Under the pieces are notes generated by a model that did not search any database, was not told where the DNA came from, and worked only from the letters and a program-made list of their open reading frames with translations. Source: Aradus depressus (lineage: Eukaryota > Arthropoda > Insecta > Hemiptera > Aradidae). From it: a stretch of DNA of 64,000 bases. Made by a program: the position numbers and the translations under genes. Shown one piece after another: positions 25,135 to 33,164 of the stretch. Position 1 is the first letter of the stretch, and every line of letters begins with the position of its first letter. Location of the stretch: positions 19,767,079 through 19,831,078 of the forward strand of contig OY759215.1 of NCBI GenBank assembly GCA_963662175.1, read 5' to 3'.

Positions 25135-28100
25135 CATATTTAAAACCACAAGTAACTTAATACAAGTTTGATTAAAACCCCTGTTCTAGGGCATTATAAA
25201 TTAAATTTGTTGTTTTTCCAATATTATATCGGAGATTTTTATTTAAATTCATTTTTAAGGGCTAATATTGAAGTCAGTGTCGTAGCGTGGGTGTCAGCCG
25301 CCCGGGGCGGAAGAAAATTTTGCCGCCCTCTTATTTAGGTATTTCAATTTAAAAGACTAAAATATTCAGTAATTCTAAAGAACTTTTCGGCAAGAACAGG
25401 CATCATTATTGTATATTGTACAGGTTAAAAATAAAAAAAGTCATATATATACTTATAGGTATATATGTTTTACAATATAATAATCACATTTATTACAAAA
25501 ATTCTTACACGTGTGTCACTTACATTGATATAACAGGTATAGAACACTTATGATTATACCTTGACGATCATTAAGATTAAGTTATTAGTGAATTGAATAT
25601 AAAACGCAAATCGACTTCCAATTAGAACTACGACCATACTGTTAATATTTATAATTTTATTGAAAATTAATACATAATTTTAATACTTTTTAGAATTAAA
25701 AACAAAACTTCTGTCTTTAACTAAAACATTATTCATCTAATTTTTTTAAGAGCAAAGTCTTTTATTGATGTCTATAGCACCACACACCTCTTGCTCAATA
25801 GACAAGATAGCCAGACTGGTTAGCCTTAAAGTACTCATTGTTGATCTTAAATAATTTTTGATTAATTTCAATTTTGAAAAACTTCTCTCACAGCTGGCAT
25901 TGCTTATGGCAATTGTGAAGAATATTCGGAGCATTACTATAATATTGGGCAGAGTAACTTCCAGCTTGGATTTCACAATAAATTTTAATAATTCGAGTGA
26001 GTCCACAAATTCCGTGCTCATTTCGATCGGTCCGAATCATAGGTGCGACAAAAAATGAAATGGTTCAAATATTTACAAGATATTATTATTATTTATTGTG
26101 AAATTTTGCCGCCCCCTAAAGGTGCCGCCCGGGGCGGGCTGCCCCTACTACGCTACGCCACTGATTGAAGTGTAATTTAGTCTGTAAATACTTAAAATAT
26201 TACAAAACGCTTTGAGATCATAATGATTAATAGAGTCGAAAGTATCTTTTGAATGTAGAAGGAAATCGAGGTTCTGTCGTTTTAAATAAAATTCAAAATT
26301 TGACCAACGTTTCGAAAACTATTTATTTTCTTCTTCAGGGCCTTATAATGACTTGAGTGGATGTGTGTGGTGAAGGTGTTGTGAGTTTGTGTGAACGCCT
26401 GAACGCCACACAAACTCACAACACCTTCACCACACACATCCACTCAAGTCATTATAAGGCCCTGAAGAAGAAAATAAATAGTTTTCGAAACGTTGGCCAA
26501 ATTTTGAATTTTATTTAAAACGACAGAACCTCGATTTCCTTCTATATGCTTTGAGATCAATTTCTTGGGGCCTCTACCAATTCACAATACCATAATTATT
26601 AGTGAATTATTCACCAAACAACATGAATCTAGTTATTAGTTTGAAAATTTGAGAATCTATTTGTATAAATATTTTCCATGATGTCTGATTAAAGCGTTTG
26701 ATTGCAGGAGTGACATACGACGCCAATCACCCGTTCCACTTACACGGACACATGTTCCGAGTGGTGGGTATGGACCGTGTGGGCCGATCGACCACAGTGG
26801 AAGAGGTGATGGCTCTGGACGCCAACGGGTCTATTCACCGTAACCTCATCGATCCTCCCGCCAAAGACACCGTCACCGTCCCCGATGGAGGATACACCAT
26901 CGTCCGGTTCATAGCCGACAACCCTGGTGAGTCCAATCTCATTTTGGGTTGAGGTATTTCTATTTTAAAACAAGATACAAGACATTTCAATAGTTACAGG
27001 GAAAAAAATAAAAACTGTGCAATATTCAAATATTAGTATGATTTGTTACTTCTCAAGAAGAGACATTGCCATGAAAACATGTAAATGAAAAACAAGAAAC
27101 ATATTTTTATGATCTCATGATAATTGACCAAATAGATTCCACCTTGGTTTTTAATGAGGAACTCATTTTAATGTGTTTCGATAGTTCGTGTTGTGTTGTA
27201 ATGTCTACCTACTCTCTTACTTCTCAATTATTGTTTTTAAGGTTCCGTAGGTCGAAGAACGTACATTTTTGTATAACGTTTGACGTCTGTCTGCCTCTCT
27301 CTACTCGATCTGGGAGAATCATTGAAACTATGCACAAAACTAAAGGGTTATGTACCTAGCAAAAACTGTGTTATGGCAAACAAAAATCCAGGAAAAAGGA
27401 TTTTTGGTTTAACCAATGGATTAATCGGTGAATAATGAAATTACCCAATGAGCTAAGATCAGTTTTTCGCATAGAAATTTCCAAACAATTCAAATTTTTG
27501 CCTAATATTTATATGTTTTACGTTAATGGTATTGTTATTTTGATTCTTGCTTGTCTTTATGCCTGCTTTTGAATAATTTATCTTGGAAATGTTTTTTCAG
27601 GTAAACGTGAGAACATTGTTCAATCCTCATTATAAAATAATCATAATATATCTTAATATAATACAGAAGGGTCAATGCCATTGGTAAGTAATAAAATGCG
27701 GTCTTTTATCGTGATATATGATCTATGAAACTGCGCAAATATCACATTAGAAAAGATTTTCGGAAGTTAGTTAATGTGACTCATGCTCGGGCTTTAACTA
27801 CGAGGTCATATCACCTACTTCCAGAGCGCTCTTTCTTTCTCTGTTGGATTTGAGCCTGATTTTACTGTGGGAGTCCTAAATTTTGCCAATGGAGTCTTTA
27901 ACGAGTACTTGACATCATACAGGCTCGGGATTATCACTTAACGTCCGATTCGAAGGATGGTGTTCTCAGACTCACATCTCAGATAAAACGCGGGTTTCTG
28001 TCTAGACTAGCATTCGTATTAATATACAGTTCCAAGATAATATCTTATATATTATATAAATTGATAAAAATCTGTTCAGCTATAACATATAATCCAGAAA

Positions 28101-28654
28101 AATAGTTTAACCACAATTTCCAATAGGTATAAAGCATCATGGCACAAAAATTGCGTAAACTATTTTTCTATGGTCTTTACTGATAATTAGCTCACCTAAA
28201 GTGTACCATTCCGATATATACTGGCAAACAGATATTTTTTTTTATTTCTGAAGCATCAAGAAACTCTTCTAGCGGCATACTTCCAAATTTGGATATTTCC
28301 CAGTCTATAACAGTATCTCTTCTGTTGACAGGTTACTGGATGTTCCACTGCCACCTGGAGTTCCACGTGGAGCTGGGTATGGCGCTGATCTTCAAGGTTG
28401 GTGACCATTCCCAGTTTCCTCCAGTTCCTAAGAACTTCCCTCAGTGTGGGGACTTCAGGCCTGCCAGCCCTCCAGACGAGCACAACCAGGTCTCCTGGAC
28501 CTACAATGCCACCCACATCCCTGACGGCTCTTTCACACTCATCGACTACTGGTGGCCACATCACAACAGTGCTAGTCTTTCTCCAACCGACTGCTCTAAC
28601 ACAATAATTATCTTTACTTTATTGTTATTCAGTATTGTATATAATTTACATTAA
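7064..28654 (+). CDS. Multicopper oxidase (insect laccase family, MCO1-like), 11 coding exons, 748 aa
   Basis: Oxidises phenolic, catechol or ascorbate-like substrates outside the cell while reducing O2 to water (family knowledge). Coding exons: 7064-7118, 8030-8293, 9273-9451, 10439-10649, 14371-14624, 18414-18537, 20930-21144, 22941-23127, 24601-24816, 26708-26926, 28332-28654; all junctions are GT-AG and phases match. An acceptor TGTTTTCAG just before 7050 implies a 5' non-coding exon. Residues 1-18 are a signal peptide ([18 protein letters not shown]). A Ser/Thr/Pro-rich stretch follows (about 20-90), then the Cys-rich region of insect laccases (HPCRRDC to CYREDC). Copper motifs are intact: HWHG at 189-192, HAH at 233-235, HPFHLHGH at 576-583, [12 protein letters not shown] at 647-658 with Cys648, His653 and axial Met658. 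The HLHGH and [11 protein letters not shown] segments look closer to MCO1 than to the cuticle laccase Lac2. A hydrophobic tail (about 730-748) may be a GPI signal. Confidence 0.95.
7256..7530 (+). mobile_element. SINE-1 copy, diverged and internally shortened
   Basis: Head GAGGGCACCGATGGCCC with B-box GGTTCCAAACCC. The body retains CGTCCTTCGGATGGGACGTT and the 3' part GGGCATGAGTCAC. It lacks the CCTAA tail. It lies in intron 1 of the multicopper oxidase. Confidence 0.85.
7640..7750. repeat. Short inverted repeat element
   Basis: Arms GGCCTGAGTGCGAACAATTAG (one mismatch) and TAATTGTTCGGACTCAGGCC pair over about 25 bp. On the minus strand the right arm reads CTGATGA-A-GG...CC-GAA, a weak form of the hammerhead-like motif reported elsewhere in the window; the base after GAA is C rather than A. 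Confidence 0.5.
8662..8838 (+). mobile_element. SINE-1 relic, head missing
   Basis: Degenerate match to the SINE body: TGAGCACACTGTCCTT, then CTCTGGTAGTAAGCGATATG and GACCTCGTAGTTG. It is in intron 2 of the multicopper oxidase. Confidence 0.7.
8878..9066 (+). mobile_element. LINE reverse transcriptase fragment (Jockey-like, C-terminal part)
   Basis: An open stretch encodes [18 protein letters not shown] and, further on, [13 protein letters not shown]. This is the typical post-polymerase region of Jockey-type non-LTR retrotransposons (PIWxYGxxLWG). It is truncated on both sides and runs directly into a SINE tail at 9067. Confidence 0.8.
9067..9172 (+). mobile_element. SINE-1 3' fragment joined to a LINE fragment
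   Basis: Begins at GTGAATAAAAACCTAG and contains GAGCACTCTGGTAGTAGGTG and GGCATGACTCGCAATAACTA. Only the last third of the SINE is present. Confidence 0.75.
10775..11300. mobile_element. Non-autonomous element with AGTGTTCCGTGCCA terminal repeats
   Basis: AGTGTTCCGTGCCA at 10775-10788 and its reverse complement TGGCACGGAACACT at 11287-11300 bound about 526 bp of non-coding AT-rich DNA in intron 4. A related end (GGTTCCGTAGGTCGAAG) occurs near 27241. The superfamily is not clear. Confidence 0.65.
11321..11675. repeat. Inverted-repeat element containing a 51-nt poly(A) run
   Basis: The left arm TTAACATCTAACAGAC (11351-11366) and right arm GTCTGTTAGATGTTAG, with flanking GCTGACA/TGTCAGC segments, pair over about 45 bp. 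The uninterrupted A-run is 11368-11418; its exact length may be an assembly or sequencing artefact. Confidence 0.7.
12655..13165 (-). mobile_element. LINE reverse transcriptase C-terminal fragment
   Basis: On the minus strand a decayed frame encodes [20 protein letters not shown], then [20 protein letters not shown] and [12 protein letters not shown]. Farther on, a frameshifted stretch gives the [17 protein letters not shown] tail. Upstream of it the frame gives [18 protein letters not shown]. This order is typical of the C-terminal part of many insect non-LTR retrotransposons. It lies in intron 4, antisense to the oxidase. Confidence 0.8.
13472..13967. mobile_element. Palindromic element (hammerhead-like family) with a nested palindrome
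   Basis: The outer arms read AACGTATGTTTTTAAAAATA at 13476 and the reverse complement TTTTTTTAAACATACGTT at about 13945. The left arm keeps GGGAGTACTTTCGGTATT; the right arm keeps the full motif CTGAAGA-T-GGTAGCAATACC-GAA-AGTATC at 13635-13663. A second palindrome (13687-13915) sits inside it. The outer arms resemble those of the element at 33924. Confidence 0.8.
13687..13915. mobile_element. Nested palindromic element inside 13472-13967
   Basis: Arms start AAGTAATACAGATGTATCAG and end with the exact reverse complement CTGATACATCTGTATTACTT. TTATTAGAGAAGG and CCTTCTCTAATAA are mirrored inside. The two arms differ near the hammerhead-like site: the left (minus strand) keeps CCTGAAGATGTCAGTTTGAC, the right keeps AACTGATGAAACTAGTTG. 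Each arm preserves a different part of the motif. Confidence 0.85.
14810..15190 (+). repeat. Dispersed repeat family D
   Basis: A family spread through the window in both orientations. It is recognised by repeated short modules: TAATGTATCGACACAAA, AACCCCATAAGGACGACACC and, at its end, GGAAAGTACATCCCCAGTGA. The module order suggests decayed tandem subunits. No coding signal. Other copies: 3000-3340, 16800-17090, 18720-18840, 19640-20420, 21240-21550, 37690-38215, 38890-39170, 44800-44905, 47480-47690, 53490-53810, 55120-55640, 58430-58920, 59085-59180. Confidence 0.6.
15258..15447 (-). mobile_element. LINE 3' end with (TGATGA)n tail
   Basis: The minus-strand frame encodes [20 protein letters not shown] and then [20 protein letters not shown] before running into a TGA/ATG microsatellite (15258-15281). 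This is the usual C-terminus and microsatellite tail of insect non-LTR retrotransposons. It is heavily truncated and lies in intron 5. Confidence 0.8.
16147..16772 (-). mobile_element. SINE-2 copy (about 600 bp, tRNA-derived head)
   Basis: The head is at the high-coordinate end: on the minus strand it reads GTGGCCGTGCGGGC then TTTGCGGGTTCGAATCCCG (a perfect tRNA B box and T-arm). The body matches 34193-34797 almost base for base (AATTCTCCTATAAACTCTGT; ATGACAATGACGTAAAAAGT). The module CATATTAGC(C/T)ATGTCTCTTA occurs twice, at 16147 and 16607. It lies in intron 5. Confidence 0.85.
16800..17090 (+). repeat. Dispersed family D, 5' module
   Basis: Carries GTAATGTAATCGTGCGAAAA, TCCGAGATCGAG and GTAGCTATGAACCTGAAATT. 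The same segment recurs near 55130-55380 and, reversed, near 38890-39170. Apparent open frames here are shadows of the repeat. Confidence 0.6.
17917..18135 (+). mobile_element. Palindromic-end element with hammerhead-like motif
   Basis: The left arm ATTGTCTATTCCACTCAG and right arm GGTGGAATAGACAATATT are inverted. On the plus strand 18006-18034 reads CTGACGA-T-GGTGCAAGGCC-GAA-ACCGGT-A. The stretch 18000-18140 matches the reverse complement of 52520-52690, including GCGGACATATTGT outside the arms, so both are copies of one family. Confidence 0.8.
18864..19530 (-). mobile_element. Non-autonomous pogo/Tigger element with transposase remnant
   Basis: Ends CAGTGGAGTGTCGTTAATCC and, reverse complemented, AGTAGAGCGTTGGAAATCCG are classic pogo-type termini; TA flanks both sides. 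On the minus strand a frame at 19172-19456 encodes an acidic stretch ([15 protein letters not shown]) followed by [18 protein letters not shown] and TIKNFFTQ, the usual C-terminal tail of Tigger transposases. The catalytic DDE domain is absent. It lies in intron 6. Confidence 0.88.
19640..20420. repeat. Dispersed family D, long copy
   Basis: Contains several degenerate repetitions of ATGAATGTATCGAC, AATTTCATAT and GGCTGAAGGGAAAGG at roughly 130-150 bp spacing. It ends with GGGGAATTACTTGCTGGTGA and CACCGACA, the same edge as other copies. Intron 6. Confidence 0.6.
21240..21680 (-). repeat. Family D (reverse) followed by a TIR-A end
   Basis: 21240-21550 is family D in reverse (GTGTCGATAGAATCATTAAA). 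From about 21600 to 21680 there is one end of another element, GCGTGGTTGATATAAAAAAG then TCTGTAATGGCCACA. This matches the right ends of the elements at 38297 and 44127; the left end is missing here. Confidence 0.55.
21829..22010. repeat. Degenerate DNA-transposon end with poly(G) run
   Basis: CAGGGGCGTAGCCAGGATTT at about 21829 is typical of hAT-type terminal sequence. It is followed by an uninterrupted G-run of roughly 27-28 at 21871-21898. The opposite end is not certain. The poly-proline open frames on the minus strand here are products of the G-run. Confidence 0.4.
22030..22156. repeat. Foldback element with GCAGCAGCAAATGCACGC arms
   Basis: The left arm (AAAAATGCAAAGCACAGC, GCAAATGCACGCTGTG) and right arm (CAATAGCGTGCATTTGC, GCGCTTTGCATTTTTACT) are inverted over about 50 bp with a spacer of about 25 bp. 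Intron 7. Confidence 0.8.
23217..23480. repeat. Possible MITE with AGTTGTTCAGAGGCTA ends
   Basis: AAGTTGTTCAGAGGCTAATT near 23228 is inverted at 23453 as TAGCCTCTGAACAACT. Single-ended relatives (CCTCTGAATAACC) occur near 31630. Intron 8. The outer limits are not defined. Confidence 0.45.
23640..24540. other. Intron 8 sequence with an unassigned basic open frame
   Basis: Apart from a T-run (23659-23676), this stretch has a short basic frame (24087-24233: [35 protein letters not shown]). It loosely resembles the KxxAERxRxYRxRKK tract found in many transposon-encoded proteins. There is no companion domain. It is reported as a weak transposon relic only. Confidence 0.3.
25275..26163 (-). mobile_element. 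Deleted hAT transposon, 889 bp, 8-bp target-site duplication
   Basis: Flanked by perfect 8-bp repeats ATTGAAGT (25267-25274 and 26164-26171). The ends are CAGTGTCGTAGCG and, reverse complemented, CAGTGGCGTAGCG, followed by GCCGCCCGGGGCGG near both termini. The minus-strand frame 25746-26021 encodes the C-terminal hAT dimerisation region ([36 protein letters not shown]). The upstream catalytic part is deleted. It inserted into intron 9 of the multicopper oxidase. Confidence 0.95.
26256..26544. mobile_element. 289-bp near-perfect palindrome with hammerhead-like motif
   Basis: From TAGAAGGAAATCGAGG to CCTCGATTTCCTTCTA the two arms (about 137 bp each) are almost identical reverse complements around a short centre near 26400. 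On the plus strand 26462-26495 reads CTGAAGA-A-GAAAA...TTTTC-GAA-ACGT-T, flanked by GGCC on both sides, which can pair as stem I. The minus strand carries the mirror copy at about 26305-26340. Intron 9. Confidence 0.93.
27776..27998 (-). mobile_element. SINE-1 relic
   Basis: Reverse copy with GTGACTCATGCTCGGGCTTT and CTACGAGGTCATATC, decaying toward the head (ends in CTCAGATAAAACGCG). It lies in intron 10. Confidence 0.75.
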
Positions 28655-28705
28655 TATTTTGTTTAAAAAAAAAAAAAGTTACATTTTAAAGGTTTTCTAT
28701 GTCAA

Positions 28706-28711
28706 ATTAAA
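28706..28711 (+). terminator. Possible poly(A) signal of the multicopper oxidase gene
   Basis: ATTAAA, the common variant signal, lies about 52 bases after the stop codon. No AATAAA is closer, so this assignment is tentative. Confidence 0.35.
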
Positions 28712-31700
28712 AGAAAGCAATAATTTCAAAATACTGGTTTTCATATATTACGGTTTGAAAAAACAGTATTAATGATATTTCGAAGGTTTTCCTGTCTCAA
28801 GTCGAAACCAGTAACCTACCAAAAAAAAAAAGGACTGATTTAACCATTTCGATCGATGGTAAACGAGCTTTTTAACCGCGCTAAACGAAATGGTGAACTT
28901 TATGACGCTCCTGAAACAGTCTCGTTCGCTCGGCGCCAGACATTAGGGTACGTATGCGGGGCCCATAGCTTCCTCTTTCCAACGATATGCGTGGTCTATA
29001 TTTTTGGCTTGCTTAGGCCGACATATTGAATTTTCACTTTTTTTTTGCACACTTAAAAGTTTTTACATAGAAATATTGTCCAAAATACACTTATTATTAC
29101 TTAAATTGATTGATCTCGATAAACTATATTCACAAACACCCGAATCACCATGCTACCACGTCTGAGTCGTGAGTTACACTGAATGGAAAGAAGCGAGAGC
29201 GCCGGTTTTGGCCAATTAGCGCTGGGCGTCCTCCCCGCCGCCCCGCGACGCAAACTCAAGGTCTTATTAGCGAGCTGACCATATATGTTAAAAAACGACA
29301 CCGCAGTTACTTCTCTGAGGCTAATAGTTAGGGAGTTATTAAGGCAAAACGATATAGACGTTTTCGTTACGGTCCAAATTTCTGTCCTGGTACCCGTATG
29401 TTTTTGTGTAATTTTAAAGACGTTTCATGTAAAAAACCTGGCACTGAAACTTTAATACATGACGCATGTCGAGCGTACACTAAATACACTGGGTTACCGG
29501 TTTAACATGTTATTTAGAGGATGTACATTGTACATACATTATAGTTTAATAGATTTAAGTTTATGAGTGATTACTGAGTGATAATAAATTAATAAAATAC
29601 TTATATGTGAGTGATAATACTGTAATTACGAGGGTTTTGTTATATTAAGTCGTAATTCTAGCTCGCGCACTTGGTGATCTTTCCCGAAATAATAGTGCCT
29701 ACTTATTTACTATAATTATGTATAATTCATCGAGGAATAAGAAGGTGACTATAGACATGTACATAAATAAATACATACGAAATATATAAATAATCCTGCT
29801 GTATTTTCATTTCAAAAATTGTATTCTGTTATATAACTGATTCATTGGTAGATTCACTAGTAAATAATGATCTAATAACCTAATGAGGGGTCGGCGTTTT
29901 GCAGCATCGGATGTATAAAAAGGTTGATTTATATACGTACCGGTTCCACTGTTTTCTCTTGTCACATATTTTTTTAAAGAATGTATCAAATAAGCACTGC
30001 AAGATCCATATGATCACAAGAACGCTGCGATCTCATTTTTACCAGCCTCCAGACTGCTCAAAACTAATTGTTTTGCAGAGAAGAACGTTTTTGTTTTAAA
30101 TCTATCTCTGACCCAACTTCGTGGGTACGATAGGCGGCCTGCAGGTTGCCGACCCCTGACATAAAATTTTAAGTAACAATTATTGTTACGTACAGATCTC
30201 TAAAATTCCCTTTTTATTTCGACTAGAATCAATTATTGTTTTTTAACATTGAAAATGAAAAGCTAAGTTAATATAATTTAATTGTTTTACTGTCCTTGGT
30301 GAAAGTTACCAGTATTTAATTAATTGTAAGAGCTTATTTTTACTATAATATGAAAAACTTTTTATATAAACTATCTGTGATATAATTGTTATAAAATTGA
30401 ATTGGAATTTGATTATAATCCATAAGGCGCCAGAAGTATTACTCAGAGTGGCGACAGAATCTAGGCCCGTTTTCCAAAATTCCTGTATTTCTTCACTCTT
30501 ACGAAATCTTGGCAATTTCACTAAGCCTGTTCGATCATTTCCTCAGTTCTTGTTGATGTAATGAAATATTTTTCAGTAATGTTTGTAAATATTTATATTC
30601 AACTATTTGACACTCGTTATTGCAGGGGACTGCATAAGGGGTAAAATTGTTATCTAGTGAATGCGAAAAGAAAACAAGTTTGAGGTCGGTGATAGTGGCA
30701 CATCTTCCCGTAATATTTCATTCATGGATTTCCTTGACTATTTCAAAATCATAAAATCTCCATTTCCAGATTCTGTAGCCACCCTGCCCATTTACCATTT
30801 ATGGTGACTGCAGATGGATGTTAGAATAGGGTGGCCCGCCTGTAGAAAGCCGGGTGGTTCCCTTATAGCCCGTCCTTCCTGTCCTCAATTGCAGAAAAGA
30901 AGACGTTAAACTCAAATAGACAAAAAGAGTAATTTAAAAAATATATATTTTCAAACTAAATATGTAGATTTTTATTAAATTTAAATACTAGTTGTTAAGA
31001 AGAAATTTGTAAATAATAAAATATTAATTTCCTAAAAAAACATGAGTTTTTATTATTATTTCTAATATCCTTTGAAATTCGGATGAAAGCATTTTATGTT
31101 TGAGCGATCCTTCTAACAGATTTAATAAATTGTCTGCGATATTCTACTATTTATGTATTATCAGATATTGAAGACAAATATTGTGTCGTAATTGATTAAT
31201 TGATGATTTTTTTTCGCTTAGTTTTCCAAAACAAAATTGTTTAAAATTAATTTGCGTATAGACTTGTCTCTTCTTCATTCTTTCATTATTTTATTTTCAT
31301 AGGGCTTTAGATAAGAAAATTGATATATATCAAATTCATTTATTAGTACAAATACATTCATGCCAACACTTATGCTTAAAATACAGTAACAGTAAATTTC
31401 AAAGTACTTGAGCCGCCATTATTAATTTAAAGAGTAAATTTTAACAAAACAAATTGAAACAATTCATTATGTAACAATACGTAAATATATATTATAACAG
31501 GGGTTTTTTCAGAGACTAATCAGTGTATGTGAAAAAAAGAATAATAAAGAGTGGAAAAAAGGAAATTTACTGTTAAAAAATTTGAAACTTTTATAATAAA
31601 CTTAGAAAAAATTGACTTTTAGCGGTTAGCCTCTGAATAACCTATGTATTACCTATGTATAAAAATATGACCTTATATAAGAATAAATACTATTATTTAA

Positions 31701-32387
31701 ATTTAACAATAAATTCATTTGATAAAGAATGGATTTCGGTCATATGGCACCATCAAACAGAAAGTTAGAACACAGTACTTATATCGACTGCATACTTCTG
31801 TAGTCGCGTAAGATGACGTACGGGGCCACAGGGAACATCTGAGAGGTCAAACCATTGGTTCCAAAAGAGACAGAAGAGAACAGTAATAAAGGAAAGAGAA
31901 AGTGGAGGGAGGAGTGCGGGACTCGCCTTATCTGACAACTTCAGAGTCCATGTCATTGGAAAATCGTTAAGGTTTTATACAATAGTTAAGTCTAGCCAAA
32001 TAAGCGTTCGGTTACTTCATCCAGATGATATAAAAACCGGAAACAATTTATTTTTCTAACAGAACTTTTGGTAAAATAATGACTCATATAAAGAGGTGAT
32101 GGTTGACACAGACATCTTGCGTGTAGAATTATCGGCTCCGCCTTCTGAAGATATGAACAGTTATTTCAATGTTTCAATTTTTTTTTTGTAACATTGAAGT
32201 CAAAGTGCTTTTATGAAAAAATAAATAAATCCCGCTCTCAGAAATATAAACTGTCGTAAACGCAATTTTGTGAGAAATACAAATTCCGAGTTTGATCCCA
32301 AAACCTTCAAGTTCATTTGACTAATATAACAAATTGACTTATTTCTGCTATATTATTTTTTTAAATATATATTGTTAATGAGTATGA
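28712..32387. other. Spacer between two convergent genes
   Basis: This separates the 3' ends of the multicopper oxidase (+) and VPS9D1 (-). 28850-29640 is more GC-rich in patches and may be a decayed transposon. A hAT-like element is at 29884-30159. From 30160 to 32387 only AT-rich sequence is seen, without recognisable exons. Confidence 0.5.
29884..30159. mobile_element. Short hAT-like element with AGGGGTCGGC ends
   Basis: AGGGGTCGGCGTTTTGCAGC at 29885 and, reverse complemented from the right end, CAGGGGTCGGCAACCTGCAG are typical of hAT termini. No clear 8-bp duplication is visible, so the edges are approximate. The interior is non-coding. Confidence 0.6.
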
Positions 32388-32637
32388 GTAATATATGAAG
32401 GGTTGAAAGTCATAGTGGTGTAAGTCAATTTTTTTGTAATCTTGACTTTTTTCTTTTACGAAATTTTTATAGGCATAACTGTTGAGAGGAAGAGTGGAAG
32501 TCCTAGTTTACTTTATTAACACATTTTCCAGACATGTGAACGGAACAGCTATTTTGATACCAGTGGTGTGAGTGTGACACATCCAGTGACATTTTCAAAT
32601 GACTTACACCACTATGGCTTTCAACCCTTCATATATT
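32388..32637. mobile_element. 250-bp MITE with about 40-bp terminal inverted repeats
   Basis: ATATATGAAGGGTTGAAAGT then CATAGTGGTGTAAGTCA at the left is mirrored by TGACTTACACCACTATGGCT and TTCAACCCTTCATATAT at the right, with two mismatches. The interior is non-coding. Confidence 0.88.
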
Positions 32638-33164
32638 GTGTCTGTTGTCAAATAGAAATACATTATTTTTTGAAATCACAGTAGATTATTTATTTATATG
32701 TTCAAAAGCTGCATTATATACTGCATTAGGGCAAGGGTTCGATAGGTCGTCGTGCGTGTTGAGTAGGTCCTCCGATCCGTTAACAAAAAAATTAAAATTA
32801 CGTTTTTTTTTTTTGTTTTTTATAAATATTACTCTGCCTTTCTTAGAATATAATAAAAAAATGGTTCCTAAAATTATATTATTTCTAAAAACACACATGT
32901 TTTACTATTGCTTAAAATAAAATGACATAAAATATTTAGGCCAAATTCATTAGATACAACGGATACCAAGACCAACCAAGGTTACGCACGACGAACCACA
33001 ACCACTACACACAGGCCCCCACTGCATGCAATAGAAACGAAATGGACGTGTTAAAATTACTGAACAATTCTTTATCAAACTTATGCGAAGAAAACTTTTC
33101 TCACAATTTGAAATACAAATTCATTTTAGAAGAATACTTGGGAATACTTAAAAAAAATTAATTG

